This document shows positions 8,611 through 17,215 of a stretch of DNA of 64,000 nt, piece after piece. The stretch comes from JAGGYK01 sp034716155 (lineage in GTDB: Bacteria > Desulfobacterota > Desulfomonilia > UBA1062): assembly GCA_034716155.1 (NCBI GenBank), contig JAYEFR010000079.1, forward strand, positions 1 to 64,000, read 5' to 3'. A model generated the notes under the pieces. The model was not told the origin of the DNA, made no database searches, and worked only from the letters and a program-made list of their open reading frames with translations. Each line of letters opens with the position of its first letter. Positions within the stretch are counted from its first letter, which is position 1. Made by a program: the position numbers and the translations under genes.

Positions 8611-8804
8611 GTAATACATTCCCCTTTGGCATCAGCGGGGCCATCCAGCACACCGCTGCAATCAGTGGCGCTGACTTCATCATCGCTGTCAACAAAAATC
8701 CCAATGCCACCATGATGAAGATGGCAGATGTCGCCATTGTCGCAGACGCCAGCCAAGTCTGTACTGCCCTTATAAAAGAACTAAAAAAGAGGATAAGAAG
8801 TTAG
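8611..8804 (+). pseudogene. etfA: C-terminal remnant of electron transfer flavoprotein alpha subunit
   Basis: About 62 codons ending at TAG (8802-8804) match the FAD-binding C-terminal end of EtfA: FGISGAIQHTA, then DFIIAVNKNPNATMM and the ADVAIVADASQV strand. In intact EtfA these residues are the last fifth of a roughly 320-residue protein. Everything upstream is missing and is replaced by transposase-like sequence. The remnant indicates that an EtfAB pair, which would accept electrons from acyl-CoA dehydrogenases, once stood near the acyl-CoA ligase operon. It is not expected to be functional. Confidence 0.85.
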
Positions 8805-8893
8805 GCCACCATTATTAAGGTATTCAGCATCCAGTTTGTCCATAAAGGATTTATCATATAAACGCTAAGTTGCATGTCTGAGAAGAGTCCTGC

Positions 8894-10093
8894 CTAGCGC
8901 TTCGCCTGAGAAAAGGCCTTGTCAAGGTCTTCAATAATATCATCCACGTCTTCAATCCCGACGGCAAGCCTGAAAAGGGTATCAGTGACCCCCAAGTCAT
9001 AACGCTCTTGCCTTGAATAGCCATAATAGCTCACAGTTGCAGGATGGTTGATGAGGCTCTCTACGCCCCCGAAGCTCGGGGCGATATAGATCATCTCAAG
9101 GGAGTCCATAAATCGCTTTGCACTCTCCATGTCCCCTTTCATATCAAAGGTCACCACACCGCCTCCGCCTGTCATCTGCTCTTTTGCTATTCTATAATGC
9201 CTGTGACTCTCAAGAAAAGGATAGTAAACCTTCTCCACATCAGGATGCCCCTCAAGGAAGTGAGCCACCTTCAAAGCAGATTCGTTTTGAATCTTCAACC
9301 TCAAAGGAAAGGTTTTGAGCCCCCTGAGGAGGAGGTAGCAGCAGTGGGGATCAATCAATCCACCCATTGATTTGTGGAGATCACGTATCTTTTCGATCAG
9401 GTCTCTCTTGCCTATAACAACACCTGCCATGATATCATTATGACCTGCAAGGTACTTTGTGGCGCTGTGTATGACAATGTCTATACCAAAATCTAAAGGC
9501 GTCTGGTTTAAAGGCGTTGCAAAGGTGCTGTCAATCATGGTCATAACGTTATGCCTTTCTGCGATCTCCTCCAATAGAACAAGATCAAAGACGTTCAAAT
9601 ACGGATTAGTGGGGGACTCTGAGAATATGAAGCGTGTGTTCTTTTTTATGGATGCCTCAAGTATCTCATAATCCCCAAAAGGCACTATCGTGCATTCAAT
9701 ACCAAATCTCTTCAGGTAAGACCTGCAAAACTCTAAAGTTTTCTTATAGCTGTCGTCTGTCATGACAATATGGTCGCCGGTATGGACGAGAGACAAAATG
9801 GTGGTGGTTATAGCCATCATGCCAGAGGAGAACACAACACAGTCCTCTGCCCCTCCCATATCCGCCAGCCGCCTTTCCGCAATCTTCTCGGTGGGGTTGC
9901 CATACCTGCCGTATTCGAAACGCTCTTTGTTGTTTTTGGTATAGGCCTCTATCTCCTTGCTATCCTTGAAGGTGAAGGTCGATGTCTGTACTATAGGCGT
10001 TGTCAGGGAGTCTGCATACTTCTGCCTTTCCTCACCTGCATGTACTGCCCTTGTAGCCAATGATTCTGATCCCTTGTTTTTATGTCTGCCCAT
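8894..10093 (-). CDS. PLP-dependent Cys/Met metabolism enzyme (cystathionine gamma-synthase/lyase family)
   Basis: A 399-residue fold-type I PLP enzyme of the Cys_Met_Meta_PP family. Family marks are TRAVHAGE at the N terminus, YGRYGNPT (61-68), FSSGMMA near 88-94 and the Schiff-base lysine 213 in HSATKYLAGHND, followed by the GGxxxPH-like GGLIDPH. The family covers cystathionine gamma-synthase, cystathionine gamma- and beta-lyases, methionine gamma-lyase and O-acetyl-homoserine sulfhydrylase. Sequence alone does not separate them. It is not obviously part of an operon: the flanks are relics on one side and the regulator at 10278 on the other. Confidence 0.92.
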   Translation of the reverse strand: MGRHKNKGSESLATRAVHAGEERQKYADSLTTPIVQTSTFTFKDSKEIEAYTKNNKERFEYGRYGNPTEKIAERRLADMGGAEDCVVFSSGMMAITTTILSLVHTGDHIVMTDDSYKKTLEFCRSYLKRFGIECTIVPFGDYEILEASIKKNTRFIFSESPTNPYLNVFDLVLLEEIAERHNVMTMIDSTFATPLNQTPLDFGIDIVIHSATKYLAGHNDIMAGVVIGKRDLIEKIRDLHKSMGGLIDPHCCYLLLRGLKTFPLRLKIQNESALKVAHFLEGHPDVEKVYYPFLESHRHYRIAKEQMTGGGGVVTFDMKGDMESAKRFMDSLEMIYIAPSFGGVESLINHPATVSYYGYSRQERYDLGVTDTLFRLAVGIEDVDDIIEDLDKAFSQAKR

Positions 10094-10277
10094 TCTTACA
10101 CTCCTTTATCGCTTGCAATCACGATTTAAAACTTAAAAAAACAAAGCCCCTATATTCAGGCATGGTTTTTATGGCTAGTATATTGAGCCTTTTCATGTCA
10201 AGGTCAAACATACACAAAAACCAAGATGTCCTGCTCGTGGCCCAAATCTGGTGAACCCGCAAAAAGTCTAAAAAGGC

Positions 10278-13200
10278 CTATCCTTTTGTAGAGATTGACT
10301 GCCCTTGTTTGGTCTTTGCTCCCTGATATGGATTATTCATGACCTCCCACATGGAAATGGCCTTTTTATAGAATATATTTGCCATGTTATCATCACCCTT
10401 TTTCTTCCAGAAAACTCCCCATGAGGCGAGTGTCCACGCAGTATTTGGCAACATATTGAATTTTATGGACAGGCATAAAGCCTTTGAGAGATTATCTCTG
10501 GCTTTTTCATATAACCCTTGCTCAACACATACATTACCCATAAGCCTGTATGCCCATATAAGCTGGTCATTGTTTCCATTTTCAAGATTCCACTCTATGC
10601 CCTGACCTGCCATAATCCTGGCATAGGAAAAATCACGAGTATGAAGACATACCTCCCCAAGGGCATTCAGGGCATACGGCAGGCGATTTGCTATCCCTTT
10701 TTTTAAGACAGGGATGGCATACTCAAAAAGCTCTCTTGCCTGATCAAGATGGCCTTCCTCTTCTAAGATCCATCCTTTATAGAGTGCAATCAAGGCCTCA
10801 ACGCCTTCTATATGAAAATTCTTGGAAAGCTCTGTAAATCTATCCAGCTCAGCCCTTGCTCCTGTTATATCTCCCATATAGCGTGAATAAAAGTATATGG
10901 CGCTTTGAATCCTTATATATGATACCCCTCCGGCCAGCGCTCCCAGCATCTGCTCTGTCTTAGAACACCTGGTAAAGATCTCTTTTGCCTGCCCAGATCT
11001 ACCCATAAGGTAATAGATGTAGCCCAACCATATATCAGCAAGCAGCAAGAGGTCTATATCACTCTCGCCACCATACATATCACGAGTCTTTTTGTACCAG
11101 AAGAGGGCGCCGGAAATGTCACCTTTCCATACCATGGCAGTAAGGGTGGTTATATAATTCACACCAAGGAAAAATTTATGATCATCACTAAAAAGAGGTC
11201 TTGCTTCACCCAGATATTCAAGTGCTATGTTTGGCTTGCCCAGGTATGTGTAGGTATAGGCAACTGCAGTCGATGCAGCAGCTCTCATAAGTGGATCTTC
11301 TTTTACCAAATCGGAGATACTGTGAAATGTATCGATGGCCTTTTCAAACAGGCCTTTTTGAGAGTATGTGTTTATCAGCCTTATCCTGGAAAAGGCCTCA
11401 TTATCTTTGTCTCCCCTTTCCTTATAGCACTCAGCCAATCTTTCAAGCGCATGGATTGATTTTTCAGGGTTGAATATCCTCGTGCACGCCCAGATACCCT
11501 CCCGTACACCTATAAGTTCTTCATCTCTCATAGGATAATCCGTATATTCTTTAAGGCATGCTTCGGCTGTCATATAATGATTTGCCGCCTCAAACAGGGA
11601 CCCGGATGACTGATTTTTCTTAGCTGCCATAATATTATACATAATGGCATTGGGTTGGTCCCCGCTAAGCCCAAAGTGATAGGCAATCTTCTCACACATC
11701 TCTTCCTTTTCATCGCCAGAGACATCTTCCAGGGCATGGGCTACCTTTTTATGGAGAGATTTTCTATCTCGCTTAAGCATGTTCTCATATGCCACATCCC
11801 GGGTCAAGGCATGCCTGAAGGCATATTCTCCGCCTCCTTGTTGGATAATCCTCAGCAGGCCTAACCCTACAAGGGTGTCTAAATGCCCGTCCATTTCCTC
11901 TGGGTTGTGTGTAATTTCTCTAAGCAGATCCTTAGAAAAGATCCTCCCAATCACCGCCCCCTCGTGCAATATCTCTTTGCACCCCTGATCAAGGCCGTCC
12001 AACCTGGATGCAATAACGCCTTTTACGGTAAGCGGGATGCCATATGTCTTGATATTAGCGGCAGCGCCCGCCCCTGTCTTAGAATCAATAATAACACCCT
12101 TTTCAATAAGGTAGTTGAGAACCTCTTCTAAATAAAACGGATTCCCTCCTGCTTTTTCATAGATAAAATTTATCACTTCTTTTTTTACGTTCTGTGTCTC
12201 CAGCAAGGATCTTATCATATTCCCTGCCTGACCAAGGGAAAGGTCCTTAAGCTGAATCTCATGGCCGGGAAGAGAAAACCCGGATTCGCCTCGATAGCTC
12301 AAGATATAGAGGCAGGGGTATGAACCCTGATCATCTGATAATAAAAATCTCAAGAGATCTATTGAGGATTGGTCTGCCCATTGAATATCCTCTATACAGA
12401 TAACAATCGGGTGATGATGCGCAATCTTAGATATCAATAAAAAGACCGCCTCAAAAAGCCTGGCCTTTAATACCTCAGGCCCTGTATCTTCTATCCTGGT
12501 ATCAAGCCCACAAAACACTGCCAGATATGGATATATTGCATCGGTACCTGTAATATCTTTAATCTTCTGTTTTACCAAAGGAAATTTCTTTTGTATTGAT
12601 ATTTTATCCTTTATACCCAACATCTGATTTATCACCTCAGCAACAGGTAAGTAAGGGATATCTTTTGCATAATCAAAACACCTTGCATCATACCAGGTAA
12701 CAGCTCTGCCCACTAAGGACTTTCTGAACTCTTCTATTAACCTGCTCTTCCCAACCCCTGGATCACCTCGTATACATATAACAGATCCTATACCCTGCTT
12801 TAATCCTGCGCTTTTTTCTTTTAGGATAGCAATCTCTTTTTCACGGCCAATCATATCAGAAACAAGACCGCCTTCCCTGTGGATAGCAAGAGGGGTCACT
12901 CTTTCGGATATAACCTTGTATACATGAAGGGCATCCTTAATCCCTTTTACACGCCTCATCCCTATGTCCCCCAGATCAAAATATCTCTTTGCCTCAGGAA
13001 AAAGGCTTTCTCCTATCAGGATCTCTCCCGGAGGAGCTATCTGGGATAATCTGGAGGCTATATTGATGGGGGTCCCAAGCGCCCCCTGAGAGAAAGAACT
13101 TGAGCCTGCCTCTTCTATAAGTACTACGCCTGCATTGATACCGGTATGCATCCTTAAAGGTATATTATAAGTCCGTTCAATATCTTCACTCATGAGATCG

Positions 13201-13562
13201 ACACCCTTATGAATTTCCAAGGCCACACGTATCGCACGGACAGGATTATCCTCATGCATCCTGTATACGCCAAATAAGGCAACAACCGCATCTCCGATAA
13301 ATTTTTCTACTATACCTCCGTACCTAGCTATTATCTCGCTTGCCCTTCCAAAGATCTTGTACATGATATCTTTGAGTTCCTCAGGGTCTACCACCTCAGA
13401 CATGGCGGTATATCCTGAAAGATCTGAGAAAAGTACGGTTATAAACTTATGTTCCCCTACTCTTTCTTGCTTTATCAGGTTATACCCGCACTGTCTGCAA
13501 AATCTGTCAGCAGGATCGGTCTTTGCAGCACATATTGGACATGTCAGTATCTTATTTGACAA
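10278..13562 (-). CDS. Zinc ribbon / class III nucleotidyl cyclase / AAA-type ATPase / TPR regulator
   Basis: A 1094-residue multidomain signalling protein. Order: a zinc ribbon (CPICAAKTDPADRFCRQCG, residues 8-26); an adenylate/guanylate cyclase domain (about 38-220) with the metal aspartates D47 in LFSDLSGYT and D91 in FIGDAVVALFG; an AAA/STAND-like ATPase with Walker A GDPGVGKS (267-274) and a Walker B-like ICIEDIQWAD stretch; then long TPR-type helical repeats from about residue 640 to the end. It is soluble, with no membrane segment. The architecture matches the CyaA-like cyclase plus LuxR-type ATPase proteins common in Deltaproteobacteria and Actinobacteria. It probably makes cAMP or cGMP in response to a partner bound by the TPRs (inference). 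Confidence 0.9.
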   Translation of the reverse strand: MSNKILTCPICAAKTDPADRFCRQCGYNLIKQERVGEHKFITVLFSDLSGYTAMSEVVDPEELKDIMYKIFGRASEIIARYGGIVEKFIGDAVVALFGVYRMHEDNPVRAIRVALEIHKGVDLMSEDIERTYNIPLRMHTGINAGVVLIEEAGSSSFSQGALGTPINIASRLSQIAPPGEILIGESLFPEAKRYFDLGDIGMRRVKGIKDALHVYKVISERVTPLAIHREGGLVSDMIGREKEIAILKEKSAGLKQGIGSVICIRGDPGVGKSRLIEEFRKSLVGRAVTWYDARCFDYAKDIPYLPVAEVINQMLGIKDKISIQKKFPLVKQKIKDITGTDAIYPYLAVFCGLDTRIEDTGPEVLKARLFEAVFLLISKIAHHHPIVICIEDIQWADQSSIDLLRFLLSDDQGSYPCLYILSYRGESGFSLPGHEIQLKDLSLGQAGNMIRSLLETQNVKKEVINFIYEKAGGNPFYLEEVLNYLIEKGVIIDSKTGAGAAANIKTYGIPLTVKGVIASRLDGLDQGCKEILHEGAVIGRIFSKDLLREITHNPEEMDGHLDTLVGLGLLRIIQQGGGEYAFRHALTRDVAYENMLKRDRKSLHKKVAHALEDVSGDEKEEMCEKIAYHFGLSGDQPNAIMYNIMAAKKNQSSGSLFEAANHYMTAEACLKEYTDYPMRDEELIGVREGIWACTRIFNPEKSIHALERLAECYKERGDKDNEAFSRIRLINTYSQKGLFEKAIDTFHSISDLVKEDPLMRAAASTAVAYTYTYLGKPNIALEYLGEARPLFSDDHKFFLGVNYITTLTAMVWKGDISGALFWYKKTRDMYGGESDIDLLLLADIWLGYIYYLMGRSGQAKEIFTRCSKTEQMLGALAGGVSYIRIQSAIYFYSRYMGDITGARAELDRFTELSKNFHIEGVEALIALYKGWILEEEGHLDQARELFEYAIPVLKKGIANRLPYALNALGEVCLHTRDFSYARIMAGQGIEWNLENGNNDQLIWAYRLMGNVCVEQGLYEKARDNLSKALCLSIKFNMLPNTAWTLASWGVFWKKKGDDNMANIFYKKAISMWEVMNNPYQGAKTKQGQSISTKG

Positions 13563-13637
13563 TTAATAACCCCCGAGGAGTCTTTATCAATTAAGGATAA
13601 GAGGCAAAAGGTTGCTGTCAACTTTATTTATAGTTCT

Positions 13638-14822
13638 TTAACCGGATTTTCCTTTTCCCTGGATGCTCCCTGCTAGCGATCTGTCTACCAGCGCCTTATT
13701 ATAGGCGGCAAAGATGTCCGCCCTTGAGAGTAGCCCTATTATCTTCCTTGGATCATTCCTGTCAACTACCATAAGCTGTCTTTTCCCCTTAAATCCCATC
13801 TTCTTTAAGGCGTCATCCAGATTTTCATCTTGAGTAATAGTAATAACATCAGATACCGAAAGATCCTTTGCTACCACCAAATCTCTTAAGCTTTCCTCAA
13901 AAATGATCTCTTTAAAATCCTGGAAAGTTACAATTCCAGTAAGCGATCCTTCTCTATCAACAACAGGAAAACAAGAGTGTCTGCTTGAAAGGGTGAATTC
14001 CAGCAATCTCCTGAGAGGCATATCCCCAGGTATGGTCTCCACTTTACTTATCATGGTATCCCTTACTAAGAGGGATTTCATGATATTCACTTCTTTACCG
14101 GACTGTATGTTTACTCCCCTTCTTATAAGCTTTAATGTATAAATGGACCCATGTTTAATATGCATGGCTATAACACTGCTTATAATGCAGGAAAGCATCA
14201 GAGGAAGAATAATCTTATAATCCCCTGTCATTTCAAATAGAATAAGTATGGCACTAAACGGGCCATGCATGGCCCCTGCAATCGGGGCGTTAAACGTAGC
14301 TGCAATCCCGGCTGCAGCACCACAGCCGACAAGTGTCCTCATCCTTTCTGCCGAGACCCCTACAATCTGTCCGAAGGCGGATCCGATCGCGGACCCTATT
14401 TGAACGATAGGCCCCTCTCTGCCTGCCGACCCTCCTGAGCCTATGCAGATCGCCGACGCAAGAGGTTTTATTAAAACAATCCTTTTTCTGACTATACCTC
14501 CCTTTAGTGCGACCGCTTCCATAACTTCAGGCACGCCATGACCTTTTGCTTCTCTCGCAAAAAAGTAGACAATCGGGCCGACAAGCGCTCCGCCAATAAT
14601 GGGCGGGATAAGTTTCATGTACCATGGAAGGCTCAGTAGAAGCTCAAGAAAACTCCCCTTATCACTCCCGAAAAAGATTGTCTGAAAGAGCTTGATCAGC
14701 AGCCTGAACCCAACGGCCCCATACCCTCCCAGGATACCGACAATAACTGCCATGAGAATCATCACGGCATATTCGTTTGCTTTGAATCTGGAGATCAAAT
14801 CTGTTTTTGCAAAATTTCCCAT
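13638..14822 (-). CDS. ClC chloride channel/antiporter with CBS pair, internally deleted
   Basis: A 394-residue ClC-family protein, much shorter than the usual 570-600 for ClC plus two CBS domains. The first half is intact up to the selectivity loop GSGGSAGREGP (about 128-138) and GAAAGIAATFNAPIAG (168-183). It then jumps directly to HGPFSAILILFEMTGDY, which belongs to the end of the second half. About 200 residues, helices G to M of the fold, are missing without loss of frame. The two CBS domains (from about residue 250) are present. The DNA at the junction is a perfect palindrome (14260-14275). Transport activity is doubtful, and an assembly or cloning artefact should be excluded. Confidence 0.85.
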   Translation of the reverse strand: MGNFAKTDLISRFKANEYAVMILMAVIVGILGGYGAVGFRLLIKLFQTIFFGSDKGSFLELLLSLPWYMKLIPPIIGGALVGPIVYFFAREAKGHGVPEVMEAVALKGGIVRKRIVLIKPLASAICIGSGGSAGREGPIVQIGSAIGSAFGQIVGVSAERMRTLVGCGAAAGIAATFNAPIAGAMHGPFSAILILFEMTGDYKIILPLMLSCIISSVIAMHIKHGSIYTLKLIRRGVNIQSGKEVNIMKSLLVRDTMISKVETIPGDMPLRRLLEFTLSSRHSCFPVVDREGSLTGIVTFQDFKEIIFEESLRDLVVAKDLSVSDVITITQDENLDDALKKMGFKGKRQLMVVDRNDPRKIIGLLSRADIFAAYNKALVDRSLAGSIQGKGKSG

Positions 14823-14933
14823 AATCTTTTTTTACCAAATGTTGTGCTAAGTAATGCAGATGTACTACATTTCGTGCCTAAATTTCCTTTTCCTCTCAAT
14901 CGGTTCAGAGGATTCTTATTGCTTCTTCCTTTG

Positions 14934-15503
14934 TCAGTCCGTTGCCTCATTCAATGTATTAATCATTTCTTTAACAAAGGGGCCATCACTGCGCCATACC
15001 CAGCACGTGTCTATAAGATATCTGGCATCCGGAGCGTTTTTAATCATCTCTCTAACAGAGGTGACGGTATTTGCCCTGTGGGTCCAATATCCCTGGATCA
15101 CGGCAGGGGCCATTGCAAGGAGAAGACTATTTAAATGTGTGCACCCCTTAGGCCCTCCGAATGTCTCCTTCACCCAGACAGTAAAACCCGGGGCTATATT
15201 ATGCCCTACAAGCGGCATTAAACTCTTCCTTGTCTCCCGGCAGACCTCTTTGGGGACATTATTCATCTCCACCTCAACATCTTCGATCCTGAAGGCTATT
15301 CCCTTTACAAGGAGCCTTATGGTTAGATTATGTATAACCCCCGGGGGTATCATTTCCCCTGAGGTCAGGGAATAAGTAGACTTAAACCTGTCATCTTTTA
15401 AGGTCCCTTCTACCATTACCGTATCCTCATCTACTGCATATGTGGCAATGGTTATATTTCTTGTATGTACGTGATTTTTCTTTAAAACCTTAAGACCTCC
15501 CAT
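14934..15503 (-). CDS. DUF2889 domain protein
   Basis: A 189-residue soluble protein matching the DUF2889 family in length and pattern: an N-terminal beta-rich half that starts HTRNITIATYAVDEDTVMVEG, and a C-terminal half with GCTHLNSLLLAMAPAVIQGYW, where the Cys-Thr-His is conserved. The family is widespread in Proteobacteria, often next to acyl-CoA or aromatic catabolism genes, and has no established activity. Neighbours on the same strand are an alpha/beta hydrolase (34 bp upstream) and the deleted ClC gene. I cannot assign a function. Confidence 0.85.
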   Translation of the reverse strand: MGGLKVLKKNHVHTRNITIATYAVDEDTVMVEGTLKDDRFKSTYSLTSGEMIPPGVIHNLTIRLLVKGIAFRIEDVEVEMNNVPKEVCRETRKSLMPLVGHNIAPGFTVWVKETFGGPKGCTHLNSLLLAMAPAVIQGYWTHRANTVTSVREMIKNAPDARYLIDTCWVWRSDGPFVKEMINTLNEATD

Positions 15504-15536
15504 TTGGATATACTCCTTTATCTGATTTATAATTCA

Positions 15537-16436
15537 TTATACAGCGTGATTAGTGATTGCATCTATCACCTGCGCCCATAAAGCCGGGGGCAAGGCATGG
15601 CCCATACCTTTAATGATGAGCAATCTTGCCCCGGGGATGATATTGGCTGTATCTATCCCGCATTCGACAGGGAGAAGCGGGTCAACATCTCCGTGAATAA
15701 CCAGGGTAGGCACGGCAATAGATTTAAGCTCCTTCTTCCTGCTGCCGGATGCAATAATGGCGGCATACTGGCGAGCAATACCAGAGGGATTAATACCCCG
15801 GTTGTAAGATTGCTCAGCCCACTTCAGTGTGTAGGCATCATCAATTGGAAATTCAGGGCCACTGAGCACCCGCCAGTCATCGACAAAGCGTTCAATAAAG
15901 CCTTGCCGGTCTGCAGGAAGTGGCATGAACAGAACAGGCATTGCCTCCTCATTCGGAGGTGGAAGCCCTGGATCACCTGTTGAGGACATTATAGACGTTA
16001 AGGTGCATACACGCTTAGGGTAGTGTATGGCCATCATCTGGCCAATCATGCCTCCCATCGAGATGCCTGCAACATGCGCGCAATCTATTCCTAAGGCATC
16101 GAGCAACCCTACTGTATCATCCGCCATATCACGCAGTGTATATGGAACATCCGGGGCCTCCCCCTTCGCCTGCGCATCGATAAGGGAGCGGAAATTCGGA
16201 ACTCCTGCTGCATCGAATTTCGTTGATAAACCTATGTCTCTATTATCAAACCGGATCACAAAGTAACCTTTAGCAGCAAGCCTCGTACAAAATTCTTCAT
16301 CCCAGACAACCATTTGAGAACTGAGACCGGTGATAAGCAGCAAAGGCGGCGCCAAAGAATCTCCAAAGGTATCATGGGCAATCTCTATGCCATTTGCCTT
16401 CACAATGGCCGACTCTGCGTGCATAGCATTTTCCAT
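15537..16436 (-). CDS. Alpha/beta hydrolase
   Basis: An alpha/beta-fold hydrolase of about 299 residues. Counted from the upstream ATG at 16448, the nucleophile elbow GISMGG puts serine at 130, the acid is in HGDVDP (256) and the histidine is in GMGHALP (284), a complete triad. The oxyanion-side motif LLLITGLSS is near residue 40. I prefer the ATG at 16436, since GAGGG lies five bases before it and nothing similar precedes 16448. The sequence resembles the 3-oxoadipate enol-lactonase/esterase group, but substrate cannot be read out. It precedes DUF2889 by 34 bp, so the two may be cotranscribed. Confidence 0.88.
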   Translation of the reverse strand: MENAMHAESAIVKANGIEIAHDTFGDSLAPPLLLITGLSSQMVVWDEEFCTRLAAKGYFVIRFDNRDIGLSTKFDAAGVPNFRSLIDAQAKGEAPDVPYTLRDMADDTVGLLDALGIDCAHVAGISMGGMIGQMMAIHYPKRVCTLTSIMSSTGDPGLPPPNEEAMPVLFMPLPADRQGFIERFVDDWRVLSGPEFPIDDAYTLKWAEQSYNRGINPSGIARQYAAIIASGSRKKELKSIAVPTLVIHGDVDPLLPVECGIDTANIIPGARLLIIKGMGHALPPALWAQVIDAITNHAV

Positions 16437-16512
16437 TATAGCCCTCATATTAAAGATATAATCCTTGAATTCTTAAATCCTGATAGAAATACAGCCTGCC
16501 CATTTATTATCT

Positions 16513-17094
16513 TTAGGCCGGATTTCCTTTCAACCCTATTGCATCTGCTACTTCCCGCATCCCCATTATTGTATCTTCAATGAGTTCTTCAAGCTCAACC
16601 CCCAGCATATCGGCGCCCTTCTGGATGATTGATCGGTTCACTCCGGCGGCAAAAGCAGGTGACTTCCACTTTTTCTTTACAGACTTGACTTTCATATCCA
16701 TCACACTCTTCGAGGGGCGAACCATGGCGTTGGCAGCAACAAGGCCTGTTAATTCATCAATGGCATAAAGTGTCTTTTCCATGGTGCTCTTGGGCTCTAC
16801 ATCCGAGCATATTCCCCATCCATGAGAGATGGCGGCGCGGATATATTCCTTTGGCCAGTTATGTTCATCGAGGATCTCTCTTGTCTTGGCGCAGTGCTGA
16901 TCGGGAAACTTCTCATAATCAAGATCATGAATAAGGCCGACAATCCCCCACTTTTCCTCATCTTCACCACGCTTTCTCGCAATATAGCGCATAACTCCCT
17001 CTACGGTATATGCATGTTTACGCAGGCTATCGCCCTTTGTATATTCATGAAGAATCTCTAACGCCTCCTCGCGGCTCGGTACCTTTTCCTCCAT
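16513..17094 (-). CDS. HD-domain hydrolase
   Basis: A 193-residue protein of the HD superfamily from the ATG at 17094, which is preceded by AGGGGAG. An upstream TTG at 17112 is less likely. Metal ligands typical of the fold are visible: H in RKHAYTVEG, HD in GLIHDLDYEKFP, H in ISHGWG and a later D in AIDELTG. Related small HD proteins are annotated as HDIG-domain hydrolases acting on nucleotides or phosphorylated metabolites. There is no HD-GYP signature, so a c-di-GMP phosphodiesterase role is not supported. It stands between the pilin-like genes and the hydrolase. Confidence 0.85.
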   Translation of the reverse strand: MEEKVPSREEALEILHEYTKGDSLRKHAYTVEGVMRYIARKRGEDEEKWGIVGLIHDLDYEKFPDQHCAKTREILDEHNWPKEYIRAAISHGWGICSDVEPKSTMEKTLYAIDELTGLVAANAMVRPSKSVMDMKVKSVKKKWKSPAFAAGVNRSIIQKGADMLGVELEELIEDTIMGMREVADAIGLKGNPA

Positions 17095-17215
17095 TGCCAC
17101 TCCCCTTTCCAAACTTTTTCTAAAAGTATCACTTTTTTAAGAAAGAAGGCAAATTTTTAATGCAACTCTCCAATCCTTGCGCATTACTGTTGATACGATC
17201 TTTTAGATGGTTTGT

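Noticed and set aside
16513..17094. Cyclic di-GMP phosphodiesterase (HD-GYP)
   Set aside because: Only the HD ligands are present; the GYP motif is absent.
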